A DNA stretch of 64,000 bases from Streptomyces griseus subsp. griseus (GCF_003610995.1 NZ_CP032543.1:372001-436000); one strand, 5' to 3'. Shown: positions 37,747-46,884, counted from the first letter of the stretch. Numbers and translations are program-made. The notes: generated from the letters alone by a model not told the origin.

Positions 37747-37916
37747 GCGCGGAACGCTCCTTGGCGGGTTGACGGCACGCGCGGCGGCGTGCGGTCGGGC
37801 ATGCGGGACGAGGCATGGGCCGCGCGGCGGCTGCTGCCACTGCACTCCTCACGACCCTGCTCCGACGTGCGGGAACAGCGGCCGCGAGAGCCTGCTCGGG
37901 CTGTCGGCGGCTCGGT

Positions 37917-37930
37917 TTACAACGTTATAT
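37917..37930. promoter_or_regulatory. putative LacI operator 1
   Basis: TTACAACGTTATAT, core CAACGTT, with the AT-rich stretch continuing to 37932. It is ~170 bp from the binding-protein start and probably overlaps the importer promoter. It shares the pattern TTNCAACGTT with operator 2. Confidence 0.5.
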
Positions 37931-38107
37931 ATGCGGTGCGGCACGGGCGGCAAGAGTGGGGCCGATGCGTTTCCAAAATGTGTCGGCCACCCGGCGGGGC
38001 GCCCGCGCGGGATACCCACGGCCATCGGCCCGCCCTACGGCAACGGGTCCTGCGCACCCCCTGGACAGCCGCCCGGCACCGTGCTGTCATACCGCCGGAC
38101 GCCATAT

Positions 38108-38121
38108 TTCCAACGTTGCAA
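38108..38121. promoter_or_regulatory. putative LacI operator 2
   Basis: TTCCAACGTTGCAA is palindromic apart from one base pair and centred on CG, as LacI-family sites usually are. It lies 251 bp upstream of the GH127 start and 191 bp from operator 1. Confidence 0.55.
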
Positions 38122-38372
38122 GAACGGATGCCGTACGCCGGACCGCCCGCGCGACGGCGACCTTCGGCGTGTGCTCGCCGCACGTTCGCTCCTCGCGCCC
38201 GACCGGCCGCCCCGCCGCTCCCCCGGCCGGGCGGCCGCGCACCACGCCCCGCGCACCACGCACCGCACGTCTCGCCCTGCACCAGCCCGCGCACCCGCAC
38301 CGCGCGCGGCCACCACCCCCACCGAGCCGGCCGCAGCTCAGGCGGTCCCGGCTCAGAGCAGGAGCCGTACCG

Positions 38373-40817
38373 ATGCCCCTGAACCGCAGGCAGCTCATCA
38401 CCACCGCCGTGGCCACCGCCGTGGCCACCGGTACGGCGAGCCGATGGGCCACCGCCGCGACACCCGAGCGCCACCGGGTGGCAGCGGCCCCCGGCGGCCA
38501 CTACTCCCCCAACGCCGCGCCCCTGCACCCGACCGCGTTCCTCAAGCTGCCGCCGGGCAAGGTGAAGGCGCGCGGCTGGCTGGCCGGTCAACTCCGGCTC
38601 CAGCTGGAGGGGTTGTGCGGCCGGTACGAGGAGTTCTCGCACTTCCTGGACTTCACGGCGACCGGCTGGGTCCGCCCCGACCGTGGCGGCTGGGAGGAAG
38701 TCCCCTACTGGCTCAGGGGGTACGCCGACCTCGCGATCGTCACCGGGGACACGGCCGCGCTGGCCACCACCCGCCGCTGGATGGACGCGATCCTCGCCAC
38801 CGGGCAGAGCGACGGCTTCTTCGGCCCGAAGGCACTGCGGACCTCCCTCAACGGCGGCCCCGACTTCTGGCCGTTCCTGCCGCTGATCCAGGCGCTGCGC
38901 TCCTGGCAGGAGTACAGCGGTGACACCCGGATCATCCCTTTCCTCAGCCGCTTCTTCCGCTATATGGGGGCCCAGGGTCCCGGCGCCTTCGACTCCAGTT
39001 GGATCGCCCTGCGTTGGGGCGACGGCCTGGACAGCGCGATGTGGCTCTACAACCGGACCGGCGACGCCTTCCTCCTGGACCTCGTCGACAAGATCCACCG
39101 CTACGGGGCGGACTGGGGCGACAACCTGGTCAACCCGCACAACGTCAACATCGCCCAAGGCTTCCGTGAACCGGCCCAGTTCGCGCTGCGCAGCGGCTCG
39201 GCCACCGACACCCGCAACACCTACGGCACGTACGCGAAGGCGATGGACGGCTACGGGCAGTTCCCCGGTGGCGGGTTCGCCGGGGACGAGAACGCCCGGC
39301 CCGGTCACGGTGACCCGCGCCAGGGGTTCGAGACGTGCGGGATCGTCGAGTTCATGGCCAGCCACCAGCTGCTCACCCGGATCACCGGGGACCCGCTGTG
39401 GGCGGACCGGTGCGAGGAGCTGGCGTTCAACTCGCTCCCGGCGTCGCTGGACCCATCGGGAAAGGCCGTCCACTACATCACCTGCGCCAACAGCGTGGAC
39501 CTGGACGACGAGCCCAAGCGCGACCGCCAGTTCCAGAACCCGTTCGCGATGCTGGCGTATCTGCCGGGCGTCGACCAGTACCGCTGCTGCCCGCACAACT
39601 ACGGTATGGGGTGGCCCTACTTCACCGAGGAGCTGTGGCTCGCCACTCCGGACGGCGGGCTCGCGGCGGCGATGTACGCGCCGAGCGAGGTGACGGCGAA
39701 GGTCGCGGACGGCACGGAGGTGACGTTCACCGAGGAGACCGGCTACCCCTTCACGGACACGGTCACGCTCGCCCTCACCGCGCCGAAACCGCTGCGCTTC
39801 CCGCTGGTCCTGCGCGTCCCCGCCTGGTGCACGGCCCCCGAGATCCGCGTCAACGGGCAGCGGGTCTCCGCCCCGGCCGGCCCGGCCTTCACCCGGATCG
39901 ACCGCACCTGGGCGAACGGCGACCGGGTCACCCTGCGGCTGCCGCAGCGGACCACCGTACGGACCTGGGCGGAGAACCACGGTTCCGTCAGCGTGGACCA
40001 CGGGCCGCTGACGTACTCGCTCCGGATCGGTGAGCGGTACGACCGGATCGGCGGCAGCGCCACGTTCCCGGAGTACGCGGTCCACGCCACGAGCCCCTGG
40101 AACTACGGCCTCGTCCTGGACCCCACCCGACCCACCGCCGGCCTGAGCCACCGCTCCACGGGCCGAGCCCCCGGCGACAACCCGTTCACCCACTCCGGGA
40201 CCCCGCTCACGATGACCGCCCGCGCCCGTCGCGTCCCGGAGTGGACGGCGGACGACGAACACGTGGTCGCGCCCCTCCAGCCGAGCCCGGCGCGCTCCAC
40301 CGAGCCGGTCGAGGAGGTCACGCTCATCCCGATGGGCGCGGCGCGGCTGCGGATCACGTCCTTCCCGACGGCCGCCCCGGACGCGGAACCATGGCTGGCG
40401 GACCGCTGGTACCGGATCGCCAACCGCCACTCCGGGAAGGTGCTCGGCGTGGACGGGATGTCCACCGCCGACAGCGCCCACGTCGTGCAGTTCGGCGACA
40501 CGGGGACGGCCGACCACCTCTGGCGGCTGGTGGCCAACGGCGACGGCTGGTACCGGATCCGCAACCGGCACTCCGGCAAGGTGCTCGGCGTCGACCTGAT
40601 GTCCACCGCGAACAGCGCGCATGTCGTCCAGTTCGACGACAACGACACCGCCGACCACCTCTGGCAGCTCGTTCCGGACGGGGGCGGCTGGTACCGCGTG
40701 CGCAACCGGAACTCGGACAAGGTGCTCGGCGTGGACGGGATGTCCACCGCCGACAGCGCCCATGTCGTCCAGTACGACGACAACGGAACGGCCGACCATC
40801 TGTGGCGGCTCCTCTGA
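38373..40817 (+). CDS. Tat-exported GH127 beta-L-arabinofuranosidase-family enzyme with RICIN-type lectin tail
   Basis: 814-residue secreted enzyme. The N-terminus MPLNRRQLITTAVATAVATG is a twin-arginine signal. The GH127 (former DUF1680) alpha/alpha barrel spans ~50-660. Residues matching the zinc-thiolate site of HypBA1 are Glu and Cys in GFETCGIVEF (~320, 322) and the Cys pair in YRCCPHN (~405-406), one of which is the nucleophile; Glu in GDENARPG (~306) is the candidate acid/base. The last ~136 residues are three 47-residue beta-trefoil repeats (CBM13-like). AGGAG precedes the ATG. Expected action: removal of beta-L-arabinofuranose from plant glycoprotein or arabinan. Confidence 0.88.
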   Translation: MPLNRRQLITTAVATAVATGTASRWATAATPERHRVAAAPGGHYSPNAAPLHPTAFLKLPPGKVKARGWLAGQLRLQLEGLCGRYEEFSHFLDFTATGWVRPDRGGWEEVPYWLRGYADLAIVTGDTAALATTRRWMDAILATGQSDGFFGPKALRTSLNGGPDFWPFLPLIQALRSWQEYSGDTRIIPFLSRFFRYMGAQGPGAFDSSWIALRWGDGLDSAMWLYNRTGDAFLLDLVDKIHRYGADWGDNLVNPHNVNIAQGFREPAQFALRSGSATDTRNTYGTYAKAMDGYGQFPGGGFAGDENARPGHGDPRQGFETCGIVEFMASHQLLTRITGDPLWADRCEELAFNSLPASLDPSGKAVHYITCANSVDLDDEPKRDRQFQNPFAMLAYLPGVDQYRCCPHNYGMGWPYFTEELWLATPDGGLAAAMYAPSEVTAKVADGTEVTFTEETGYPFTDTVTLALTAPKPLRFPLVLRVPAWCTAPEIRVNGQRVSAPAGPAFTRIDRTWANGDRVTLRLPQRTTVRTWAENHGSVSVDHGPLTYSLRIGERYDRIGGSATFPEYAVHATSPWNYGLVLDPTRPTAGLSHRSTGRAPGDNPFTHSGTPLTMTARARRVPEWTADDEHVVAPLQPSPARSTEPVEEVTLIPMGAARLRITSFPTAAPDAEPWLADRWYRIANRHSGKVLGVDGMSTADSAHVVQFGDTGTADHLWRLVANGDGWYRIRNRHSGKVLGVDLMSTANSAHVVQFDDNDTADHLWQLVPDGGGWYRVRNRNSDKVLGVDGMSTADSAHVVQYDDNGTADHLWRLL
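40407..40814 (+). repeat. three 141-bp tandem repeats encoding the lectin tail
   Basis: Units begin at 40407, 40548 and 40689, exactly 141 bp apart, each coding WYRIxNRHSGKVLGVDxMST and a following Asp-rich half. DNA identity between units is high, suggesting recent internal duplication of a carbohydrate-binding beta-trefoil subdomain. Confidence 0.9.
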
Positions 40818-40867
40818 AACCACCACTCACCCTCCGCCGGTACAACCATGAAAGGGATGTTCAAACC

Positions 40868-43219
40868 ATGCGCCCAGCACCCGCACCCCGCCCCCGCACC
40901 TGGTGGCGGAGATTAACGGCCACCACCGGCCTCCTCGCCCTGGTGGCCACCGCCCTCGTCGGCAGCGGCACCTCCCCGGCGGCTGCCGCGCCCGCCGCCT
41001 GGACGCCGAAGCCGGCGCCCATGACGACGCCGTGGACGAACCAGGTCCCGGTCGACAAGCCGCTGCCGGAGTATCCGCGCCCGCAGCTGACCCGCCCCGA
41101 CTGGACGAACCTCAACGGCATCTGGGACTTCGCGGTCACCGGCCGTGACGCGGGGCAGCCCGCCACGTTCCCGGAGCAGATCCGCGTCCCGTTCGTCGCC
41201 GAGTCGGCGCTCTCCGGCATCCAGCGCCGGATCACCCAGAACGACAAGCTCTGGTACAAGCGGACCTTCACCGTCCCCGCCAACTGGAACAACCGCCGGG
41301 TGAAGCTGCACTTCGGGGCATCCGACTGGCAGACCACGGTCTGGGTCAACGGCACCCAGGTCGGCGCGCACAAGGGCGGCTTCGACTCGTTCGCGTACGA
41401 CATCACACCGCAGCTCAACGGCGGTACGAACACGGTCGTGGTCTCCGTCTACGACCCGAGCCAGACCGGCGGGCAGGCGGTCGGCAAGCAGCGCATCAGC
41501 GATGTGAAGCCGCACCCGGGTGGCGGGATCTTCTACACGGCGGCCTCCGGCATCTGGCAGACGGTCTGGCTGGAACCGGTCGCCTCCGCCCACATCACCC
41601 GTCTCGACATGACGCCGAACCTGGGCAACAACACCCTGCGGGTGCGGGCCCAGACGTCCGGTGCGGCGGGGAGGAGCGCCCGGATCACCGTCTCCAGCGG
41701 CGGTACGGTGGTGGGCTCGGCGACCGGTGCGGTGGGCGGGGAGATCTCCGTACCCGTTCCGAATCCGCGGCTGTGGAGCCCGGAGGACCCGTTCCTGTAC
41801 GACGTGCGGGCCGACCTCCTCGACGGCTCGGCGGTCACCGACACGGTCGGCAGCTACACGGGTATGCGGTCGGTGGGTCTGGCGAAGGTGGACAACATCC
41901 TGCGGCCGGTGCTCAACGGGAAGTTCGTCTTCCAGACCGGCACGCTGGATCAGGGCTACTGGCCGGACGGCATCTACACCGCGCCGAGTGACGAGGCACT
42001 GAGGTACGACCTCCAGGCCCACAAGGACCTGGGGTTCAACATGGTCCGCAAGCACATCAAGGTGGAGCCGCAGCGGTGGTTCTACTGGGCGGACCAGCTG
42101 GGGCTGCTGGTCTGGCAGGACATGCCGTCGATGGACACCGGCAAGGTCCCGGACGGGCCCTCGCGCACCCAGTGGGAGGCGGAGTACCGGGCGATCATCG
42201 ACCAGCACCGCAGCTCGCCCTCGGTGGTCATGTGGGTCAACCAGAACGAGGGCTGGGGCCAGTACGACCAGGCCAGGATCGCCGACGAGGTCAAGGCGCA
42301 GGACCCGTCGCGCCTCGTCAACAACATGAGCGGGGTCAACTGCTGCGGCTCGGTGGACGGCGGCAACGGTGACGTGGTCGACAACCACATCTACGTCGGC
42401 CCGGGCAACACCGCGCCGACCGCGACCCGGGCCGCCGTGCTGGGCGAGTTCGGCGGGCTCGGCTACAAGGTGCCGGGCCACGAGTGGTACCCGGGCGGCG
42501 GGTTCAGCTACGAGGACCAGCCGAGCGTCTCGGCCCTCAACAACCGGTTCGTCGGCCTGCTGGACGCCATCCGGATCGGCCAGCTCCCCGCCGGGCTCTC
42601 TGCGTCGGTCTACACGGAGATCACGGACGTCGAGAACGAGGCGAACGGACTGCTGACCTACGACCGCCAGGTCGTCAAGGTCGACACCGCCCGGGTGAAG
42701 GCCGCCAACCAGGCTCTCATCCAGGCGTCCCGCAACCCCGCTCCCCCGGTGACGCTGCCCACCGGCCAGTACAAGTCCCTGCGGGTCACGACGCCGGGAC
42801 ACACCACCAAGCACCTGCGCCACTACGACTCCCTGGCCTTCACCGAGGTGGTGAACAGCGGGAGTCCGGCCGTGTTGAAGGCGGACGCGACCTGGAAGAT
42901 CGTCACCGGCCTCGCCAACAGCAACTGCTACTCCTTCGAGTCCCGGAACTACCCCGGCGAGTTCCTCCGCCACCGCGAGTTCCGGGTCCGGCGCGACGCC
43001 AACGACAACTCCGCGCTCTTCAAGGCGGACGCGACCTGGTGCGCGGTCGCCGGGAACGGCGGGGTGCGGTTCACCAGCGCCAACCTGCCGGGCAGCTATC
43101 TGCGCCACATCGACTCGGAGGTATGGCTGGCCACCCCGGGCGGCGGACGGGCCTTCGACAGCCCCGCCCTCTTCACCGAGGACACGACGTGGGCGGTGGA
43201 CGCTCCCTGGGCTCCGTGA
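40868..43219 (+). CDS. secreted GH2-family glycosidase with C-terminal CBM42 (AbfB)
   Basis: 783-residue exported enzyme. Signal 1-~40; GH2 sugar-binding domain (~60-220, with VWVNGTQVGAHKGGFDSFAY), Ig-like domain (~230-330), TIM barrel (~335-600) with acid/base Glu in WVNQNEGWGQYD (~461) and nucleophile Glu in VLGEFGGLGY (~526); arabinofuranose-binding beta-trefoil CBM42 from ~632 to the end (HLRHYDSLAF, FLRHREFRVR, YLRHIDSEVW). It is 50 bp after the GH127 gene and probably cotranscribed. The CBM42 ties it to arabinofuranose-decorated polymers; the bond cleaved could be a beta-galactoside or an arabinoside. Confidence 0.87.
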   Translation: MRPAPAPRPRTWWRRLTATTGLLALVATALVGSGTSPAAAAPAAWTPKPAPMTTPWTNQVPVDKPLPEYPRPQLTRPDWTNLNGIWDFAVTGRDAGQPATFPEQIRVPFVAESALSGIQRRITQNDKLWYKRTFTVPANWNNRRVKLHFGASDWQTTVWVNGTQVGAHKGGFDSFAYDITPQLNGGTNTVVVSVYDPSQTGGQAVGKQRISDVKPHPGGGIFYTAASGIWQTVWLEPVASAHITRLDMTPNLGNNTLRVRAQTSGAAGRSARITVSSGGTVVGSATGAVGGEISVPVPNPRLWSPEDPFLYDVRADLLDGSAVTDTVGSYTGMRSVGLAKVDNILRPVLNGKFVFQTGTLDQGYWPDGIYTAPSDEALRYDLQAHKDLGFNMVRKHIKVEPQRWFYWADQLGLLVWQDMPSMDTGKVPDGPSRTQWEAEYRAIIDQHRSSPSVVMWVNQNEGWGQYDQARIADEVKAQDPSRLVNNMSGVNCCGSVDGGNGDVVDNHIYVGPGNTAPTATRAAVLGEFGGLGYKVPGHEWYPGGGFSYEDQPSVSALNNRFVGLLDAIRIGQLPAGLSASVYTEITDVENEANGLLTYDRQVVKVDTARVKAANQALIQASRNPAPPVTLPTGQYKSLRVTTPGHTTKHLRHYDSLAFTEVVNSGSPAVLKADATWKIVTGLANSNCYSFESRNYPGEFLRHREFRVRRDANDNSALFKADATWCAVAGNGGVRFTSANLPGSYLRHIDSEVWLATPGGGRAFDSPALFTEDTTWAVDAPWAP

Positions 43220-43246
43220 TCCCGCGGAGCGGATGAGCGACGACCT

Positions 43247-43295
43247 GGCCGGCCCGGCGGCGACGGGACTTCTCTCCGTCGCCGCCGGGCCGGCC
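43247..43295 (+). terminator. strong hairpin terminator after the GH127-GH2 genes
   Basis: Perfect 20-bp arms 43247-43266 and 43276-43295 with a 9-nt loop, 27 bp after the GH2 stop. Confidence 0.85.
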
Positions 43296-43461
43296 GCTGT
43301 CGTGGGGGGCGAGGGCGGGTTGAGGTGGAGAGCCTCGCCGCCCGGACCGGCACCGGAACGCCCTGATGCCGACGCTCTGATGGCCGCGGACCGGCTCAGT
43401 GAACTCGACGCGCTCGTCGTCGGGCAGCGGTGGTGGCGCCGCACCGGATGATGCCGATCAT

Positions 43462-43505
43462 GGCGGACCGGTCCGCTCCCGTCGTCGGGAGCGGACCGGT
43501 CCGCC
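43462..43505 (-). terminator. strong hairpin terminator after the PA14-GH2-LamG gene
   Basis: Perfect 20-bp arms 43462-43481 and 43486-43505 around a TCGT loop, 5 bp beyond the stop of the minus-strand gene. Unrelated in sequence to the 43247 hairpin. Confidence 0.88.
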
Positions 43506-43510
43506 TCCCG

Positions 43511-46500
43511 CTACGGCTTCAGGCTGCCGTACAGGGCGGTCACCTCGTCGGCGGTCAGGGCCTTGTCGTACACCCCGACCTGATCGACCGAGCCGTTCCA
43601 GAAGTCGCCCTTCGCCCCCGCGTACTGGGCCCGGCCGACGGAGAGCGGGCCGGTGCTCACATCGGCGGGACCGGCCTCGGTGGTGGCGGCGAGCTTTCCG
43701 TCGACGTACAGCTTGGCCTCACCGCCCTGCCGGACGCCGACCAGGTGGTACCACTTCCCGGTCTCCGGTGTGATCTCCAGGCGGGCCCGCTTGCCTCCCG
43801 GGGTGGAGAAGGCGAACGCACCCTGCCCGTACTGGAGGTAGAAGGGGTTCTCGGTGCGCCGGCCGTCCTGGCTGACGACGGTGGCGTAGTTGCCGGGCAG
43901 GGCGTCCAGCGAGGCCCACGCGGAGACCGTGTAGTCCTTGGTGGTGTCCACGACGGGACCGGTGCTCTGCGCGTACTGGCCTTCACCGCTGAACTTCAGT
44001 GCCGAGCCCTTCACCCCCGGCGTCCAGGACGCGCCGCCGGTCAGGGCGAGGTGGGCCTTGTTGGGGCCGCTGTCGCGGGCGGTGGTGCCCTTGTTCTCGT
44101 CCAGCGACCAGGAACCACCGCCCTTCAGCTCGTCACGCTGACCGGCCTTGGCGCCGGCGGCGATGACCTGGCGGTTGATGTCCCGGACCTTCCTCGGGTC
44201 GACCTTGATCTCGCGACGGTCGTACGTCCAGAGCCCGTTGAGCTCGTTCTCCAGGTCGCTGACCTGGGTGTAGACGGAGCCGGACAGTTCGGCACCGGCA
44301 GCCGCGAGGTAGTAGGTACGGGTGTTGTCGACGTATTTCGCGGTGAGGGCGGCCTTGTCGGCAACCCCGCTGTAGATGTTGGCGGGCGCACCCGGCCACA
44401 TGTGCCCCGGCGTCCGGAGCGTGAAGCCGCCGTGCTCGCCGTCCATCGCGGCGCGACGGTCGTCCGGGAAGGCCGGGTCGTCGTTCACGTAGTCGTGGTG
44501 GTCGATGATCTCACCCTTGCCGGAATCGCCCTTGGACGCACAGCAGTTGACCCCACTGTGGGCGTTGACCACACGGGACGGGTCCAGTGCCTTGACCTCC
44601 TCGGCGATCTCACCGGTCGCCGTCCGGTCCCACTCGCCCCAGCCCTCGTTGAAGACGATCCAGCCGCTGATCGAGGGGTAGTTGTGGAACTGCTTCATCA
44701 GCTCCTTGCCCTGCGTGAGGAAGGCGTTCTTGCCGGCGTCGTTGTCGATGTCGGCGTTGACGAAGTCCTGCCACACCAGCAGGCCGAGCCGGTCGGCGTG
44801 GTAGTACCAGCGCGGCGACTCCACCTTGATGTGCTTGCGTACGGCGTTGAAGCCGAGGTCCTTCTGTGCCTTGAGGTCGAAGGTGAGGGCCGCGTCGCTG
44901 GGCTGGGTGTACAGGCCGTCGGGCCAGAAGCCCTGGTCCAGCATGGCGAGGGAGAAGAACGGCTTCCCGTTGAGGACGAGCTTCTGGTAGCCGCCGACCT
45001 CCGCGATCTTCAACTGGCGCATGCCGAAGTAGCTCTCGACGCTGTCCTTGGACCGGCCGTCGGTGAGCGACACGTCGAGGTCGTACAGGTAGGGGTCGTC
45101 CGGCGACCAGAGGCGCGGGTTCTTGAGCTGGAGGCTCAGCTCACGGTTGGCGGGGCCGGTGACCGTGGCGACGGCCTTGCCCTTGTGGTCGCGGGCGACG
45201 GCGGTGATACGGGCACCGGCCGACGCCTTCGCGGAGTTGACGGTGACGGCGAGGCGGCCGGTGTCGATGTCCGGCGTGGTGGTCAGGGAGTCGATGGCGG
45301 CGGGCGCGACCGGCTCCATCCAGACGGTCTGCCAGATGCCGGAGGTCGGGGTGTAGACGATGCCGCCGGGGTTGGTGGACTGCTTGCCCTTGGGCTGGTT
45401 CGGGCCGGTCTTGTCGGTGACGGCGACGACGATCTCCTGAGGGCCGGTGCCCTTGAGCGCGTCGGTGATGTCGGCGCTGAACCCGGTGTACCCGCCGGTG
45501 TGTTCGGCGACCTTGGTGCCGTTGACCCAGACCGTGGACCGGTAGTCGACGGCGTCGAAGTTGAGCTTCAGCCGCTGGTTCTTGCCCGACGTGCCCTTGC
45601 CGACCGACCAGTTCTTCGGCACGGTCACGAGCTTGCGGTAGAACATGTGGTCCTCGTCGCGCTCCAGGCCGGAGAGCTGGGACTCCACCGGGAACGGCAC
45701 GATGATCCGCTCGCCGAGCTTCTTGCCGAAGACCGGCTTCTGGCCCTCGGTGGCCCCGGCGAACTCCCAGGGGCCGTTGAGGTTCTTCCACTTGTCGCGG
45801 ACCTGCTGCGGGCGCGGGTATTCGGGCAGCGGGTTGTTGACGTTCAGCTTGTCGCCCCAGGTGGTGGTGAGGCGGTGCGTGGAGAGGTTCTTGGCCGTCC
45901 GGCCGATCTCCGGGACGGTCTCGCTCCCCGAGGTCAGCCCGCCCTTGCCGTCGTAGACGACCTTGACCCGCTGGTCCTTCAGTACGGGGGCGGCGAGGTC
46001 GATGATCAGTGCGCGGGGGTTGTCCGAGGCGCGGCTCACCGACTTGACCGGCATCGGGGAGGTGTCGACCTCGATCTTGAGGTGGTCCTTCACCTTGCCG
46101 AAGTTCGTGACGCGGTCCTTGAAGGTGGCCTGGAGGCGCTTGCCGCTCTTCGCGACGCTCAGGGCGACGGGGTAGACCTCGAAGCCGGCGGGCGGGGTGA
46201 AGGCGGACTCGGGCACGATCTGCTTCTTGAGCGTGTCGCTCTGCCAGCGCAGGAACATGCTGGCGCCGCCGGTGTCCTGGAACATCTCCAGCTTGAAGTC
46301 GTGCTTCTCGCCCGCCTTCAGGGCGATCGGCGCGCTGTGCTGCTCGTTGTCCCAGTCGGGTTCCCAGTGGTCGATGACAACGTTGCCGTCGAGGGAGAGC
46401 CGGAAGCCGTTGTCGCCGATGGCCGAGAAGGTGTACGAGCCCGTCTCGGGCGCTTCGAGCTGCCCCGTCCACCGGGCGGTGGTGTGCTCGGTCTTACCGG

Positions 46501-46798
46501 TCGCCGACTCGAACGTCCCCGTGAGACCGGGGAAGTTGATGTCCGGGTCCAGGGAGGTGGCCCCGAGCTCGGCGAAGTCACGGGCGCCGGGGGCGGACAT
46601 GCTGAAGTACTCGCCCTTCAGCCCGTGAACATCGGTGACCGGGTCTTCGGCCGTGAACGCGGTGGCGGTGGCCGGTGCCGGGGTGGCGGGCGCGGCGGCG
46701 GCCGTCGGGACAAGAGTGGCGCCGACCGGTATCAGGAGCGCGGCGGCACAGGTGAGAGCCCTGAACAGGGCACGGGGGCGCGGGTGTTGTCGTGTCAA
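43511..46798 (-). CDS. secreted PA14-GH2-LamG glycosidase
   Basis: 1,095-residue exported enzyme. Signal 1-~37 (FRALTCAAALLIPVGATLVP); PA14 carbohydrate-binding domain ~55-196 (LKGEYFSM ... GDNGFRLSLDG); a linker with a small beta-domain; GH2 sugar-binding, Ig-like and barrel domains ~330-870 with acid/base Glu in WIVFNEGWGEWD (~716) and nucleophile Glu in MDGEHGGF (~788); C-terminal LamG/concanavalin-like domain ~920-1092. Start chosen as TTG 46798, with GAGGA seven bases upstream. It shares the YPRPQ...NLNGxWxFA core with the CBM42 GH2 enzyme, so the two are paralogues. Convergent with the furanoside genes and probably part of the same system. Confidence 0.87.
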   Translation of the reverse strand: MTRQHPRPRALFRALTCAAALLIPVGATLVPTAAAAPATPAPATATAFTAEDPVTDVHGLKGEYFSMSAPGARDFAELGATSLDPDINFPGLTGTFESATGKTEHTTARWTGQLEAPETGSYTFSAIGDNGFRLSLDGNVVIDHWEPDWDNEQHSAPIALKAGEKHDFKLEMFQDTGGASMFLRWQSDTLKKQIVPESAFTPPAGFEVYPVALSVAKSGKRLQATFKDRVTNFGKVKDHLKIEVDTSPMPVKSVSRASDNPRALIIDLAAPVLKDQRVKVVYDGKGGLTSGSETVPEIGRTAKNLSTHRLTTTWGDKLNVNNPLPEYPRPQQVRDKWKNLNGPWEFAGATEGQKPVFGKKLGERIIVPFPVESQLSGLERDEDHMFYRKLVTVPKNWSVGKGTSGKNQRLKLNFDAVDYRSTVWVNGTKVAEHTGGYTGFSADITDALKGTGPQEIVVAVTDKTGPNQPKGKQSTNPGGIVYTPTSGIWQTVWMEPVAPAAIDSLTTTPDIDTGRLAVTVNSAKASAGARITAVARDHKGKAVATVTGPANRELSLQLKNPRLWSPDDPYLYDLDVSLTDGRSKDSVESYFGMRQLKIAEVGGYQKLVLNGKPFFSLAMLDQGFWPDGLYTQPSDAALTFDLKAQKDLGFNAVRKHIKVESPRWYYHADRLGLLVWQDFVNADIDNDAGKNAFLTQGKELMKQFHNYPSISGWIVFNEGWGEWDRTATGEIAEEVKALDPSRVVNAHSGVNCCASKGDSGKGEIIDHHDYVNDDPAFPDDRRAAMDGEHGGFTLRTPGHMWPGAPANIYSGVADKAALTAKYVDNTRTYYLAAAGAELSGSVYTQVSDLENELNGLWTYDRREIKVDPRKVRDINRQVIAAGAKAGQRDELKGGGSWSLDENKGTTARDSGPNKAHLALTGGASWTPGVKGSALKFSGEGQYAQSTGPVVDTTKDYTVSAWASLDALPGNYATVVSQDGRRTENPFYLQYGQGAFAFSTPGGKRARLEITPETGKWYHLVGVRQGGEAKLYVDGKLAATTEAGPADVSTGPLSVGRAQYAGAKGDFWNGSVDQVGVYDKALTADEVTALYGSLKP

Positions 46799-46884
46799 GG
46801 CGTCGTCCTCGTTGAAGAGCCGGGAGTACCTCGAACCGCCGAGGCACTGCACATAGTCGAACATTGAGCCACAACACCAAACAC

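Larger units (their letters stand above)
37747..38372. other. 626-bp divergent control region of the furanoside locus
   Basis: No gene. It separates the importer operon (left) from the GH127-GH2 genes (right). It holds two AT-rich islands with CAACGTT cores (37917-37930 and 38108-38121) in otherwise very GC-rich sequence. On the minus strand TATATA/TATAAC runs beside the first core and could form the importer promoter -10. Confidence 0.6.

Noticed and set aside
40407..40814. 141-bp repeats considered as a possible CRISPR-like or mobile repeat array
   Set aside because: They are in frame, contiguous without spacers, and encode beta-trefoil lectin units.
37917..40826. A 969-codon open frame on the - strand
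   Set aside because: Antisense to the GH127 gene, which has a Tat signal, ribosome binding site and catalytic motifs on the + strand.
43430..46867. A 1,145-codon open frame on the + strand
   Set aside because: Shadow of the PA14-GH2-LamG gene; no domain, wrong codon-position bias.
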